Source of the DNA: Streptomyces sp. NBC_01353
Lineage (GTDB): Bacteria; Actinomycetota; Actinomycetes; Streptomycetales; Streptomycetaceae
Assembly: GCF_036237275.1 (NCBI RefSeq)
Contig: NZ_CP108352.1
Location: 5,642,001 to 5,706,000 of the forward strand
Reading direction: 5' to 3'
Length of the DNA: 64,000 nt
A program made the position numbers and the translations under genes. The stretch's first letter is position 1. Each line of letters starts with the position of its first letter. The notes beneath the pieces are model-generated. The model saw nothing but the letters and a program-made list of their open reading frames with translations, searched no databases and had not been told where the DNA came from. Positions 15,943 to 22,955 of this stretch are shown here, piece after piece.

Positions 15943-17346
15943 ATGTTTTCTGTTCGGAGGCGCGGCGTTGCCCGCCTTGCCGCCGCGACCGTGGTCTCGG
16001 GCCTCGTCGCTGCGGGTGCCATAGCCATCGCGGGACCGGCTGCCGCTGACGAGGGCGCCGACGGCACCGGCGGCGCGACCGCCACGCTGGGCAAGCTCAC
16101 CGTCTTCGACAAGGTCGAGATCAAGGGCCAGGGCAAGTACTCGGCCGGCCTGTTCGAGATGCAGGTCACGCCCGGCGGTTCGCTTCAGACGTACTGCATC
16201 GACCTGTACACCGGTGCCAAGACGGGCCAGGAGTACAAGGAGGTCGGCTGGGACCAGTCCTCCCTCCACAACAACCAGAACGCCGGAAAGATCCGCTGGA
16301 TCCTCCAGAACTCGTACCCGCAGGTGAACGACCTCGCGGCCCTGGCCAAGAAGGTCGGCGCGAAGAACCTCACCGAGAAGACCGCCGCTGCCGCCACGCA
16401 GGCCGCGATCTGGCACTTCTCGGACAACGTCGAGGCCACGCCGGTCAACAAGAACGCCCAGAAGCTCACCGAGTACCTGGAGAAGAACGCCGAGAACCTG
16501 ACGGAGCCCAAGCCCTCCCTCAGCCTCTCCCCGGCCTCCGTCGCCGGTAAGTCGGGCGAGCGCCTCGGCCCGATCACGGTCGACACCAACGCTGCCTCGG
16601 CCGCCGTCTCCCTCGCGCCGGGCGCGCCCGCGGGCGTCAAGCTCGTGGACAAGGACGGCAAGGTCGTCTCCAACGTCTCCAACGGCAGCCAGGTCTTCTT
16701 CGACGTTCCGGCCGGCACGCCCGACGGCGCCGCCGAGCTGGCGGTCAAGGCCGACACGACGGTCCCGATCGGCCGCGCGTTCGTCTCCACCAAGGTCAAG
16801 AGCCAGACCCTGATCCTGGCGGGCACCAGCACCTCCAGCGTCACGGCGAAGGCCACCGCCACGTGGGCGAAGAAGGGTGCGATCCCGGCCGTCACGGCCG
16901 AGAAGAACTGCGCCAAGGGCGGCCTGGACGTCACGGCCTCCAACGAGGGTGACGAGGACTTCACCTTCGAGCTCAAGGGCAAGAAGGTCACCATCGGCGC
17001 CGGCAAGTCGGAGACGGTGACGATCCCGCTGGCCGAGGACGAGGCCTACGACTTCACGATCACCGGCCCGAACGGCTTCGAGAAGAACTTCAAGGGCGTT
17101 CTCGACTGCAAGACGGCCACCCCGGGCCCGCTCCCGTCGGAGACCCCGTCGACCGAGCCGTCCCCGACCACGCCGGCCACCACCACGGGCGGCTCCACCA
17201 CCGGTTCCACGACCGGCGGCGGCGACCTGGCCGAGACCGGTAGCTCCAACGCCACCCCGATGATCGCCGGCATCGCCGCGCTCCTCGTGGTCCTCGGCGG
17301 CGGCGCGGTCTTCTTCCTCCGCAAGAAGAAGACGGCCGGCCAGTAG
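15943..17346 (+). CDS. sortase-anchored surface protein with TQXA thioester domain
   Basis: A 467-residue secreted protein. A signal peptide (about 1-35, ending AGPAAA) precedes a thioester (TQXA-type) domain: YCIDLYTGA with Cys85 and a TQAAIWHF segment near residue 146, the Cys and Gln that make an internal thioester in surface adhesins. A beta-rich middle region with repeated KLVDKDGKVV-like strands follows, then a Pro/Thr/Ser/Gly spacer and a C-terminal sorting signal LAETG (429-433), a hydrophobic helix and KKK. LAXTG is the signal used by Streptomyces class E sortases, so the protein is probably cross-linked to peptidoglycan. A covalent surface-attachment role is inferred. It stands alone, followed by a strong hairpin. 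Confidence 0.88.
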   Translation: MFSVRRRGVARLAAATVVSGLVAAGAIAIAGPAAADEGADGTGGATATLGKLTVFDKVEIKGQGKYSAGLFEMQVTPGGSLQTYCIDLYTGAKTGQEYKEVGWDQSSLHNNQNAGKIRWILQNSYPQVNDLAALAKKVGAKNLTEKTAAAATQAAIWHFSDNVEATPVNKNAQKLTEYLEKNAENLTEPKPSLSLSPASVAGKSGERLGPITVDTNAASAAVSLAPGAPAGVKLVDKDGKVVSNVSNGSQVFFDVPAGTPDGAAELAVKADTTVPIGRAFVSTKVKSQTLILAGTSTSSVTAKATATWAKKGAIPAVTAEKNCAKGGLDVTASNEGDEDFTFELKGKKVTIGAGKSETVTIPLAEDEAYDFTITGPNGFEKNFKGVLDCKTATPGPLPSETPSTEPSPTTPATTTGGSTTGSTTGGGDLAETGSSNATPMIAGIAALLVVLGGGAVFFLRKKKTAGQ

Positions 17347-17378
17347 TACCCGAAGCAGTACCCGCCTCACGGCACCCA

Positions 17379-17413
17379 CCGGCCCCGGTGCGCGACTCGC
17401 GCGCCGGGGCCGG
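17379..17413 (+). terminator. stem-loop after the LAETG surface protein
   Basis: CCGGCCCCGG (17379-17388) pairs with 17404-17413, extended by an inner GCGCG/CGCGC pair around a 3-nt loop. It lies 33 nt after the stop codon and should end the transcript. Confidence 0.8.
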
Positions 17414-17665
17414 TGTCGTACCACGGCGACGGCCCTCGGGGCCGGGCCTGTGCGATCACAGGCATCGTCACGGCCTGGACCCGCGGACGAGGCGCGCAAA
17501 AGGCCCAGCGATGACCGGTGGCGACCGTCGGTGACAGCTCGGCTACGAGGGTGACCCAGGAAGCCGCAGGTCAGGGGTTCCCCCGGGTACTGGTTCGCTC
17601 CCGAGGGTGGCGGTCAGGCAAGATGGGGTGTATCTGCCCACTCACTCTTTGCCGGACGGTTTCTC
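17414..17665. other. 252-bp gap upstream of ettA, no gene identified
   Basis: No ORF with plausible coding character and a ribosome site is present on either strand. The stretch from about 17480 to 17640 is GC-rich with short self-complementary segments (ggttcccccgggtac near 17576) and probably contains the ettA promoter and leader. I looked for signatures of RNase P, tmRNA and SRP RNA and did not find them. Confidence 0.4.
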
Positions 17666-19330
17666 TTGGCTGAGTACATCTACACGATGCGCAAGACGCG
17701 CAAGGCGCACGGCGACAAGGTCATCCTCGATGACGTGACGCTGAGCTTCCTGCCCGGTGCGAAGATCGGTGTGGTCGGCCCGAACGGTGCCGGTAAGTCC
17801 ACCGTCCTCAAGATCATGGCCGGTCTTGAGCAGCCGTCCAACGGTGACGCCTTCCTGTCGCCCGGCTACACCGTCGGGATGCTCCTCCAGGAGCCGCCGC
17901 TCGACGAGTCCAAGACCGTCCTCCAGAACGTCCAGGACGGCGCCGCCGAGATCATGGGGAAGCTTCACCGCTTCAACGAGGTCGCCGAGCTCATGGCGAC
18001 CGACTACTCGGACGCGCTCATGGAGGAGATGGGCAAGCTCCAGGAGGACCTGGACCACGCCAACGCCTGGGACCTCGACGCGCAGCTCGAGCAGGCCATG
18101 GACGCGCTGGGCTGCCCGCCCGGTGACTGGGCGGTCACCAACCTCTCCGGTGGTGAGAAGCGCCGCGTCGCGCTCTGCAAGCTCCTCCTCGAGGCGCCCG
18201 ACCTGCTGCTCCTCGACGAGCCCACCAACCACCTGGACGCCGAGTCCGTGCAGTGGCTGGAGCAGCACCTCGCCAAGTACCCCGGCACCGTCGTCGCCGT
18301 CACCCACGACCGGTACTTCCTCGACAACGTCGCCGAGTGGATCCTGGAGCTCGACCGCGGTCGCGCCCACCCCTACGAGGGCAACTACTCCACCTACCTG
18401 GAGAACAAGGCGACCCGCCTCAAGGTCGAGGGCCAGAAGGACGCGAAGCGTGCGAAGCGTCTGAAGGAAGAGCTCGAGTGGGTGCGGTCGAACGCCAAGG
18501 GGCGTCAGGCCAAGTCCAAGGCCCGTCTCGCTCGCTACGAGGAGATGGCCGCCGAGGCCGACAAGATGCGGAAGCTGGACTTCGAGGAGATCCAGATCCC
18601 GCCGGGCCCGCGCCTGGGCTCCATCGTCGTCGAGGTCAACAACCTCTCCAAGGCCTTCGGCGAGAAGGTCCTGATCGACGACCTCAGCTTCACCCTGCCG
18701 CGTAACGGCATCGTCGGAATCATCGGCCCGAACGGCGCCGGCAAGACCACGCTCTTCAAGATGATCCAGGGTCTCGAGACCCCGGACTCCGGCGAGATCA
18801 AGGTCGGCGAGACCGTCAAGATCTCGTACGTCGACCAGAGCCGCGCCAACATCGACCCGAAGAAGACGCTGTGGGCCGTCGTCTCCGACGAGCTGGACTA
18901 CATCAACGTCGGCCAGGTCGAGATGCCGTCCCGGGCGTACGTGTCCGCGTTCGGCTTCAAGGGCCCGGACCAGCAGAAGCCGGCCGGTGTGCTCTCCGGC
19001 GGTGAGCGCAACCGCCTGAACCTGGCGCTCACCCTCAAGCAGGGCGGCAACCTGCTGCTCCTCGACGAGCCCACCAACGACCTCGACGTCGAGACGCTGT
19101 CGTCGCTCGAGAACGCGCTCCTGGAGTTCCCGGGTGCGGCCGTGGTCGTCTCCCACGACCGCTGGTTCCTCGACCGGGTCGCGACGCACATCCTCGCCTA
19201 CGAGGGTGAGTCGAAGTGGTACTGGTTCGAGGGCAACTTCGAGTCGTACGAGAAGAACAAGGTCGAGCGCCTTGGTGCGGACGCGGCCCGTCCGCACCGC
19301 GCCACGTACAAGAAGCTGACCCGAGGCTGA
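17666..19330 (+). CDS. ettA: energy-dependent translational throttle protein EttA (ABC-F ATPase)
   Basis: A 554-residue ABC-F protein with two nucleotide-binding domains and no membrane part. Walker A motifs GPNGAGKST (first) and GPNGAGKTT (second), signatures LSGGEKRR and LSGGERNR, and Walker [13 protein letters not shown] and [12 protein letters not shown] are all intact. An arm-like insertion and a P-site tRNA-interaction linker rich in Lys/Arg ([28 protein letters not shown], split across the helix) lie between them; the AEYIYTMRK start is diagnostic of EttA. It binds the ribosomal E site and gates entry into elongation by the ATP/ADP ratio. The start is TTG at 17666. The stop at 19330 is 2 nt before the thioesterase start. 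Confidence 0.93.
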   Translation: MAEYIYTMRKTRKAHGDKVILDDVTLSFLPGAKIGVVGPNGAGKSTVLKIMAGLEQPSNGDAFLSPGYTVGMLLQEPPLDESKTVLQNVQDGAAEIMGKLHRFNEVAELMATDYSDALMEEMGKLQEDLDHANAWDLDAQLEQAMDALGCPPGDWAVTNLSGGEKRRVALCKLLLEAPDLLLLDEPTNHLDAESVQWLEQHLAKYPGTVVAVTHDRYFLDNVAEWILELDRGRAHPYEGNYSTYLENKATRLKVEGQKDAKRAKRLKEELEWVRSNAKGRQAKSKARLARYEEMAAEADKMRKLDFEEIQIPPGPRLGSIVVEVNNLSKAFGEKVLIDDLSFTLPRNGIVGIIGPNGAGKTTLFKMIQGLETPDSGEIKVGETVKISYVDQSRANIDPKKTLWAVVSDELDYINVGQVEMPSRAYVSAFGFKGPDQQKPAGVLSGGERNRLNLALTLKQGGNLLLLDEPTNDLDVETLSSLENALLEFPGAAVVVSHDRWFLDRVATHILAYEGESKWYWFEGNFESYEKNKVERLGADAARPHRATYKKLTRG

Positions 19331-19332
19331 GC

Positions 19333-19755
19333 GTGCGTCACATCTACAGCTGTCCCCTGCGCTGGTCGGACATGGATGCCTTCGGGCACGTCAACAACGT
19401 CGTCTTCCTGCGGTATCTGGAAGAGGCGCGGATCGACTTCATGTTCCGGCTGGCGCCGGGCGACGGTTCGCCGTCGTTCTCCGGCGGGTCCGTCGTGGCC
19501 CGGCACGAGATCGACTACGTACGGCCGTTGGTCCACCGGCACGCGCCGGTGACCATCGAGTCGTGGGTCACGAAGATAGGCGCGGCGTCCCTGACGATCG
19601 CGTACGAGATCAAGGACCCGGAAGTGACGTACGTACGGGCCTCCACGATCGTCGTCCCCTTCGACCTGGAGGCCCAGCGGCCGCGTCGTATCTCCGCCGA
19701 GGAGCGCTCGTTCCTCGAGGAGTACATGGACGACGGGATGACTGCCGCCGCATGA
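19333..19755 (+). CDS. hotdog-fold acyl-CoA thioesterase (FadM/YbgC-like)
   Basis: A 140-residue hotdog-fold protein. The active-site strand and helix RWSDMDAFGHVNNVVFLRYLEEARIDF (written here in parts: DMDAFGHVNN, then LRYLEEARIDF) match 4-hydroxybenzoyl-CoA/FadM thioesterases, with the catalytic Asp in DMDAFGH. HEIDYVRPLVHRHAPV and IAYEIKD complete the fold. It hydrolyses acyl-CoA or aryl-CoA. The GTG at 19333 starts 2 nt after the ettA stop, and the next gene overlaps by 4 nt, so the three are one operon; the biochemical connection to EttA is unclear but the linkage looks stable. Confidence 0.87.
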   Translation: MRHIYSCPLRWSDMDAFGHVNNVVFLRYLEEARIDFMFRLAPGDGSPSFSGGSVVARHEIDYVRPLVHRHAPVTIESWVTKIGAASLTIAYEIKDPEVTYVRASTIVVPFDLEAQRPRRISAEERSFLEEYMDDGMTAAA

Positions 19756-20420
19756 TCGCGCCGCTGCACTTCGCCGACGCCAGGGAGGCGGCGGACCTCG
19801 CCGCCTTCCTGGCCCGGCTGATCCACTACGACCGCGCCGCCGCCGTCCGCCTCCAGGCGGGAGGCGGGGCGCTCGCCGTGTTCGGTCGGCCGCCGTCGTT
19901 CGAGGTGCTGGCCATCCGCACGGCGCGGCTGGTCGACGAGGTGGATCTGGACGTCACGGTGTCGGCCGGTGAACTCCTCGAAGGCGTCGAGGAGTCGGCC
20001 GGCAAGGCCGTCGTCCCCGACGCCGTCACCGGACCGCCGTGGGCCGGTGTCCTGCCGCCGCGGGGCGGCTGGGAGCCGGTGACCGGAGTGCCGGGAGCCG
20101 TGGCACTGCGCGGCGCGGTGGCAGCCGCGGTCTCCGAATTCCGGGCGCGGGACGAGGAGTTGCCCGAGGAGCGCCGGACGCGGGCCGAGCGGGACCGGAT
20201 CGGCCGCGAGATCTGGTCGCGGACGGTCGCGGACACCGGGCTTCCGCTGCGGGCCGTGCACGCGGCGCAGTCCCTCGGTTTCCTGCCCCCGCACGAGGTC
20301 CCGGTGGCGCTCCTCGCCTCGGGCCCCTGGCTGCGCCTGCGGACCCCGTACGGCTCGATAGCCCTGCGTACGGTCCCGATGTCGCTGACCGTCGCCCCGA
20401 CCTCACGGCACAGGCACTGA
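19752..20420 (+). CDS. conserved actinobacterial protein of unknown function
   Basis: A 222-residue protein that I do not recognise. It begins MIAPLHFADAREAADLAAFLARLIHYDRAAAVRLQ (in two stretches) and contains LAVFGRPPSFEVLAIRTARL, which looks like a beta-rich sensor or binding region, then a helical middle (EFRARDEELPEERRTRAERDR) and a C-terminal SLGFLPPHEVPVALLASGPWLRLRTPYG region. No signal peptide or membrane segment. The ATG overlaps the thioesterase stop (ATGA), so it is translationally coupled to the thioesterase and ettA. It may modulate one of them; that is only context. Confidence 0.7.
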   Translation: MIAPLHFADAREAADLAAFLARLIHYDRAAAVRLQAGGGALAVFGRPPSFEVLAIRTARLVDEVDLDVTVSAGELLEGVEESAGKAVVPDAVTGPPWAGVLPPRGGWEPVTGVPGAVALRGAVAAAVSEFRARDEELPEERRTRAERDRIGREIWSRTVADTGLPLRAVHAAQSLGFLPPHEVPVALLASGPWLRLRTPYGSIALRTVPMSLTVAPTSRHRH

Positions 20421-20428
20421 CCTGACCT

Positions 20429-21094
20429 TCAGGCGAGCCGCGTGAGCCCCCGGGAGGGCCGGCGCCGCACGGCCGCGACACCGACGGCCAGAGCCCAGTA
20501 GACGATCAGGGCCGCGGTCAGGGCGGTGTTCCCCCAGCCGACGGCGCTGTAGAAGTCGGCCGCGTCCGTCCCGAAGAACAGGGACGGTACGAACGCCACG
20601 TTGACCGCCGCGACGGCGTAGGCGCTCCACCCGGCCCAGCGCGGCAGGACCCCACTGCGCAGGATCGCGTACCCGGCGGCCACCAGCAGGACCGCCGTCA
20701 GAAGCCTGGCCACCGATCCGTGCAGCAGCATGTTCGCGTGGGCCAGCGGCCCGTCGACGGTGGGGTCCAGCGTCCCGTCGGGACGCTGCAGAACGGTCCC
20801 CGCCTCGATCGACGCCGCGACCAGTGTGACGGTGACGTACGCCGTGCCCGCGCCGAAGACGAGGCTCGCCGGCCACTCGAACGCGGGGCCCGCGCCGCGG
20901 ATCAGATGGCGCAACCCCGTCAGGAAGACCAACAGGGCTCCGCACGTCAGGATGTTCAGCAGGATCCTGGCGAGGACGTTCGAGGCCGGTGGTGCTCCGG
21001 AGTACACGAAGTACAGCGGCACGCCGACAGCGGCGAGCAGGCCCGCGGCGATGCCGCAGGCACCCATCATCCGTCGTATCCGTAGGTCGTCCAT
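20429..21094 (-). CDS. multi-pass membrane protein, TetR-linked
   Basis: A 221-residue protein with about six predicted membrane helices, beginning RRMMGACGIAAGLLAAVGVPLYFVY and including ILLNILTCGALLVFLTGL, LVFGAGTAYVTVTLVAASIEAG, LLTAVLLVAAGYAIL and NTALTAALIVYWALAVGV. It resembles DUF4386-like or generic integral membrane proteins; I assign no function. The ATG has AGGAAGGAACCACC before it. It lies 35 nt downstream of the TetR regulator on the same strand and is very probably its regulatory target. Confidence 0.75.
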   Translation of the reverse strand: MDDLRIRRMMGACGIAAGLLAAVGVPLYFVYSGAPPASNVLARILLNILTCGALLVFLTGLRHLIRGAGPAFEWPASLVFGAGTAYVTVTLVAASIEAGTVLQRPDGTLDPTVDGPLAHANMLLHGSVARLLTAVLLVAAGYAILRSGVLPRWAGWSAYAVAAVNVAFVPSLFFGTDAADFYSAVGWGNTALTAALIVYWALAVGVAAVRRRPSRGLTRLA

Positions 21095-21129
21095 GGTGGT
21101 TCCTTCCTCGGTCGATCAGGGGTCGGAGG

Positions 21130-21873
21130 TCAGCGGGGTGCGGCCGCGGCCTCGATGCCGTCGAGCAGCCGCGTGATCCCGTGGCGGACGATCGGGGTGA
21201 CGTCGCCGTCCTCGTCCTCGTCGAGCCCCTCCTCGCCCGCGAGCGAGCAGAGGAGGGGGAAGCGCTCCGGGTCGAGCCGCCGGGCCAGCACCTCGCCGTA
21301 CGCGGCGGCGCTCTCGGGATCGAGCTCGGTGGCCACCCGCGCCAGGTCGCGAACGGCGCTGGAGACGAAGGTGGCGAGCGGGATCAGTTCCTCGCGCGGC
21401 AGGCCCGCGCGGTGGAGGGGCCTCAGGAGCGCCTCGAACCAGGCCAGTTCGTTCGGGCCGACCGGTGCGCTCGACGTCGGGACCCGCAGCATCCACGGGT
21501 GTCGCAGATAGAGGTCCCACAGCGACGCCACCCACGCCTCGACCTCGGCGCGCCACCCGGCCGGGGGAGACGGGGGCGTCGGCGGACGGCCGGTCGCGAA
21601 GTCGGTCATCGCCGCGATCAGTTGATCCTTGCCGGGGATGTGCCGGTAGAGGGCCATGGCCGTGCAGCCGAGCTCCGCGGCGACGCGCTGCATCGAGAGC
21701 GCGGCCAGTCCCTCGGCGTCGGCGGCGGCCACGGCGGCGTTCACGATCCGCCGGACGCTGAGCCGGGGACGGTCCTCGGGCTGTTCCTCCGTGTCGGTGC
21801 GCCACAGGAGGTCCGCGACCGCGCTCAGGTCGTGGGGCGTTGCGGCACGGCCGCTCCGGTCTCCGCGCGTCAT
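21130..21873 (-). CDS. TetR/AcrR-family transcriptional repressor
   Basis: A 247-residue regulator. The N-terminal TetR helix-turn-helix is clear: LSVRRIVNAAVAAADAEGL, then LSMQRVAAELGCTAMALYRHIPGKDQLI. The C-terminal domain (WRAEVEAWVASLWDLYLRHPWML) resembles the TetR_C type that binds tetracycline-like or other small ligands. The ATG at 21873 has GGAG 5 nt upstream; the GTG at 21879 is an alternative. It is the first gene of a two-gene unit with the membrane protein, and two half-related palindromic sites lie immediately upstream, indicating autorepression. Confidence 0.88.
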   Translation of the reverse strand: MTRGDRSGRAATPHDLSAVADLLWRTDTEEQPEDRPRLSVRRIVNAAVAAADAEGLAALSMQRVAAELGCTAMALYRHIPGKDQLIAAMTDFATGRPPTPPSPPAGWRAEVEAWVASLWDLYLRHPWMLRVPTSSAPVGPNELAWFEALLRPLHRAGLPREELIPLATFVSSAVRDLARVATELDPESAAAYGEVLARRLDPERFPLLCSLAGEEGLDEDEDGDVTPIVRHGITRLLDGIEAAAAPR

Positions 21874-21892
21874 GGGCACTCCAGCGGGGTGT

Positions 21893-21925
21893 GTTTATGC
21901 GATAAACTCAGCGTACGCCATAAAC
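21893..21925. promoter_or_regulatory. TetR operator region
   Basis: GTTTAT-GCG-ATAAAC at 21893-21907 is a palindrome with 6-bp arms; a related half-site, CCATAAAC, follows at 21918-21925. It lies 20 nt upstream of the TetR start, is AT-rich in a GC-rich region, and GTTTATNNNATAAAC fits a TetR dimer site. Binding by the adjacent regulator is inferred. Confidence 0.7.
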
Positions 21926-21960
21926 AGAACCGCATGCCAGTCCCTGTGTGCGTGGCATAC

Positions 21961-21990
21961 TCCGGCGGGGCGAGGGCCGCCCCCGCCGGA
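21961..21990 (-). terminator. stem-loop ending the FtsX-type ABC operon
   Basis: TCCGGCGGGG (21961-21970) pairs perfectly with 21981-21990 around a 10-nt loop, 5 nt beyond the stop of the minus-strand ATPase gene. Confidence 0.8.
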
Positions 21991-21995
21991 CCCCG

Positions 21996-22955
21996 TCAGC
22001 CCTCCGCGCCGTCCGGACCCTTGTCGTCCGGCCACACCCCGATGTGGTCCTGTTCCAGCTCCAGCATCACGCGGTGCTCCATGCCCAGCGCCTCCGTGTA
22101 CTCCGCCGGCAGCTGCAGCCGCCCCGCGCGGTCGAGCATCGCGTACTCGCGCGCCACCAGGGACTCCTGGCCCTCCGCGTCGACCTCCGTGCGGCGCAGG
22201 ACCTCCGAGGAGGTGCGGCCGTCGCGGATGGCGACCGTGCGGCGCACCTCGGAGGCGACCGTCTGATCGTGGGTGACGATCACGATCGTCGTGCCCAGCT
22301 CCTCGTTGGCGCGACGGAAGGCCGCGAAGACCTGCTCGCCCGTCGCCGAGTCCAGCTCGCCGGTCGGCTCGTCCGCCAGCAACACCGAAGGGGAGTTGGC
22401 CAGCGCGACCGCGATCGCGACCCGCTGCTGCTGGCCGCCGGACATCTGGTGCGGGCGCCGGTCCCGGCAGTCCGCGACGTCCAGCATCGCGAGCAACTCC
22501 TCCGCCCGCTCGCCCTTCCGCCTCGCCCGGCCGCCGCCGCGCAGCTGCATCGGCAGGGCCACGTTCTGCGCTGCCGTCAGATACGGGAGGAGGTTGCGCG
22601 CCGTCTGCTGCCAGACGAAGCCCACCACGTCCCGCCGGTACCGCAGCCGCGCCTTCGCGTCCATGGCCAGCAGATCGCAGCCCGCGACCTTCGCCGCGCC
22701 GGCCGTCGGCACGTCCAGGCCCGCCAGGATGTTCATCAGGGTCGACTTGCCGCTGCCGGACGCGCCGACCAGGGCCATCAACTCTCCCTCCTTCACCAGG
22801 AGATCGAGTCCCTGGAGCGCCTGCACCTCCACCCCGTCCGTGGTGAAGATCCGTACGAGCCGGTCGCAGGCGATCAGGGCGTCGTGCCCGTACGAGGGCC
22901 GGTCGCGGTGCGCGGTCGCTCGCTGTTCCAGCTCCGCAAGGCTGATGTCGGTCAT
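21996..22955 (-). CDS. ABC transporter ATP-binding protein, MacB/LolD type
   Basis: A 319-residue ATPase of the FtsE/LolD/MacB group. Walker A is GASGSGKST, the signature MSGGQQQR, Walker B VLLADEPTGEL, and the H-loop VTHD. EVQALQGLDLLVKEGELMALV is the typical opening. A C-terminal extension of about 70 residues (RTEVDAEGQESLVAREYAMLDRAGRLQLP...) carries a SpoVT/AbrB-like 'AGRLQLPAEYTEAL' segment, which is unusual. It overlaps the FtsX-type permease gene by 4 nt (ATGA). It powers extracytoplasmic substrate handling, such as lipoprotein or lipid removal or peptide sensing, with the two upstream permeases. Confidence 0.9.
   Translation of the reverse strand: MTDISLAELEQRATAHRDRPSYGHDALIACDRLVRIFTTDGVEVQALQGLDLLVKEGELMALVGASGSGKSTLMNILAGLDVPTAGAAKVAGCDLLAMDAKARLRYRRDVVGFVWQQTARNLLPYLTAAQNVALPMQLRGGGRARRKGERAEELLAMLDVADCRDRRPHQMSGGQQQRVAIAVALANSPSVLLADEPTGELDSATGEQVFAAFRRANEELGTTIVIVTHDQTVASEVRRTVAIRDGRTSSEVLRRTEVDAEGQESLVAREYAMLDRAGRLQLPAEYTEALGMEHRVMLELEQDHIGVWPDDKGPDGAEG

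Noticed and set aside
17414-17665. Structured RNA gene (RNase P, tmRNA or SRP RNA) in the gap before ettA
   Set aside because: The gap is GC-rich with local pairings, but none of the conserved core sequences of these RNAs is present.
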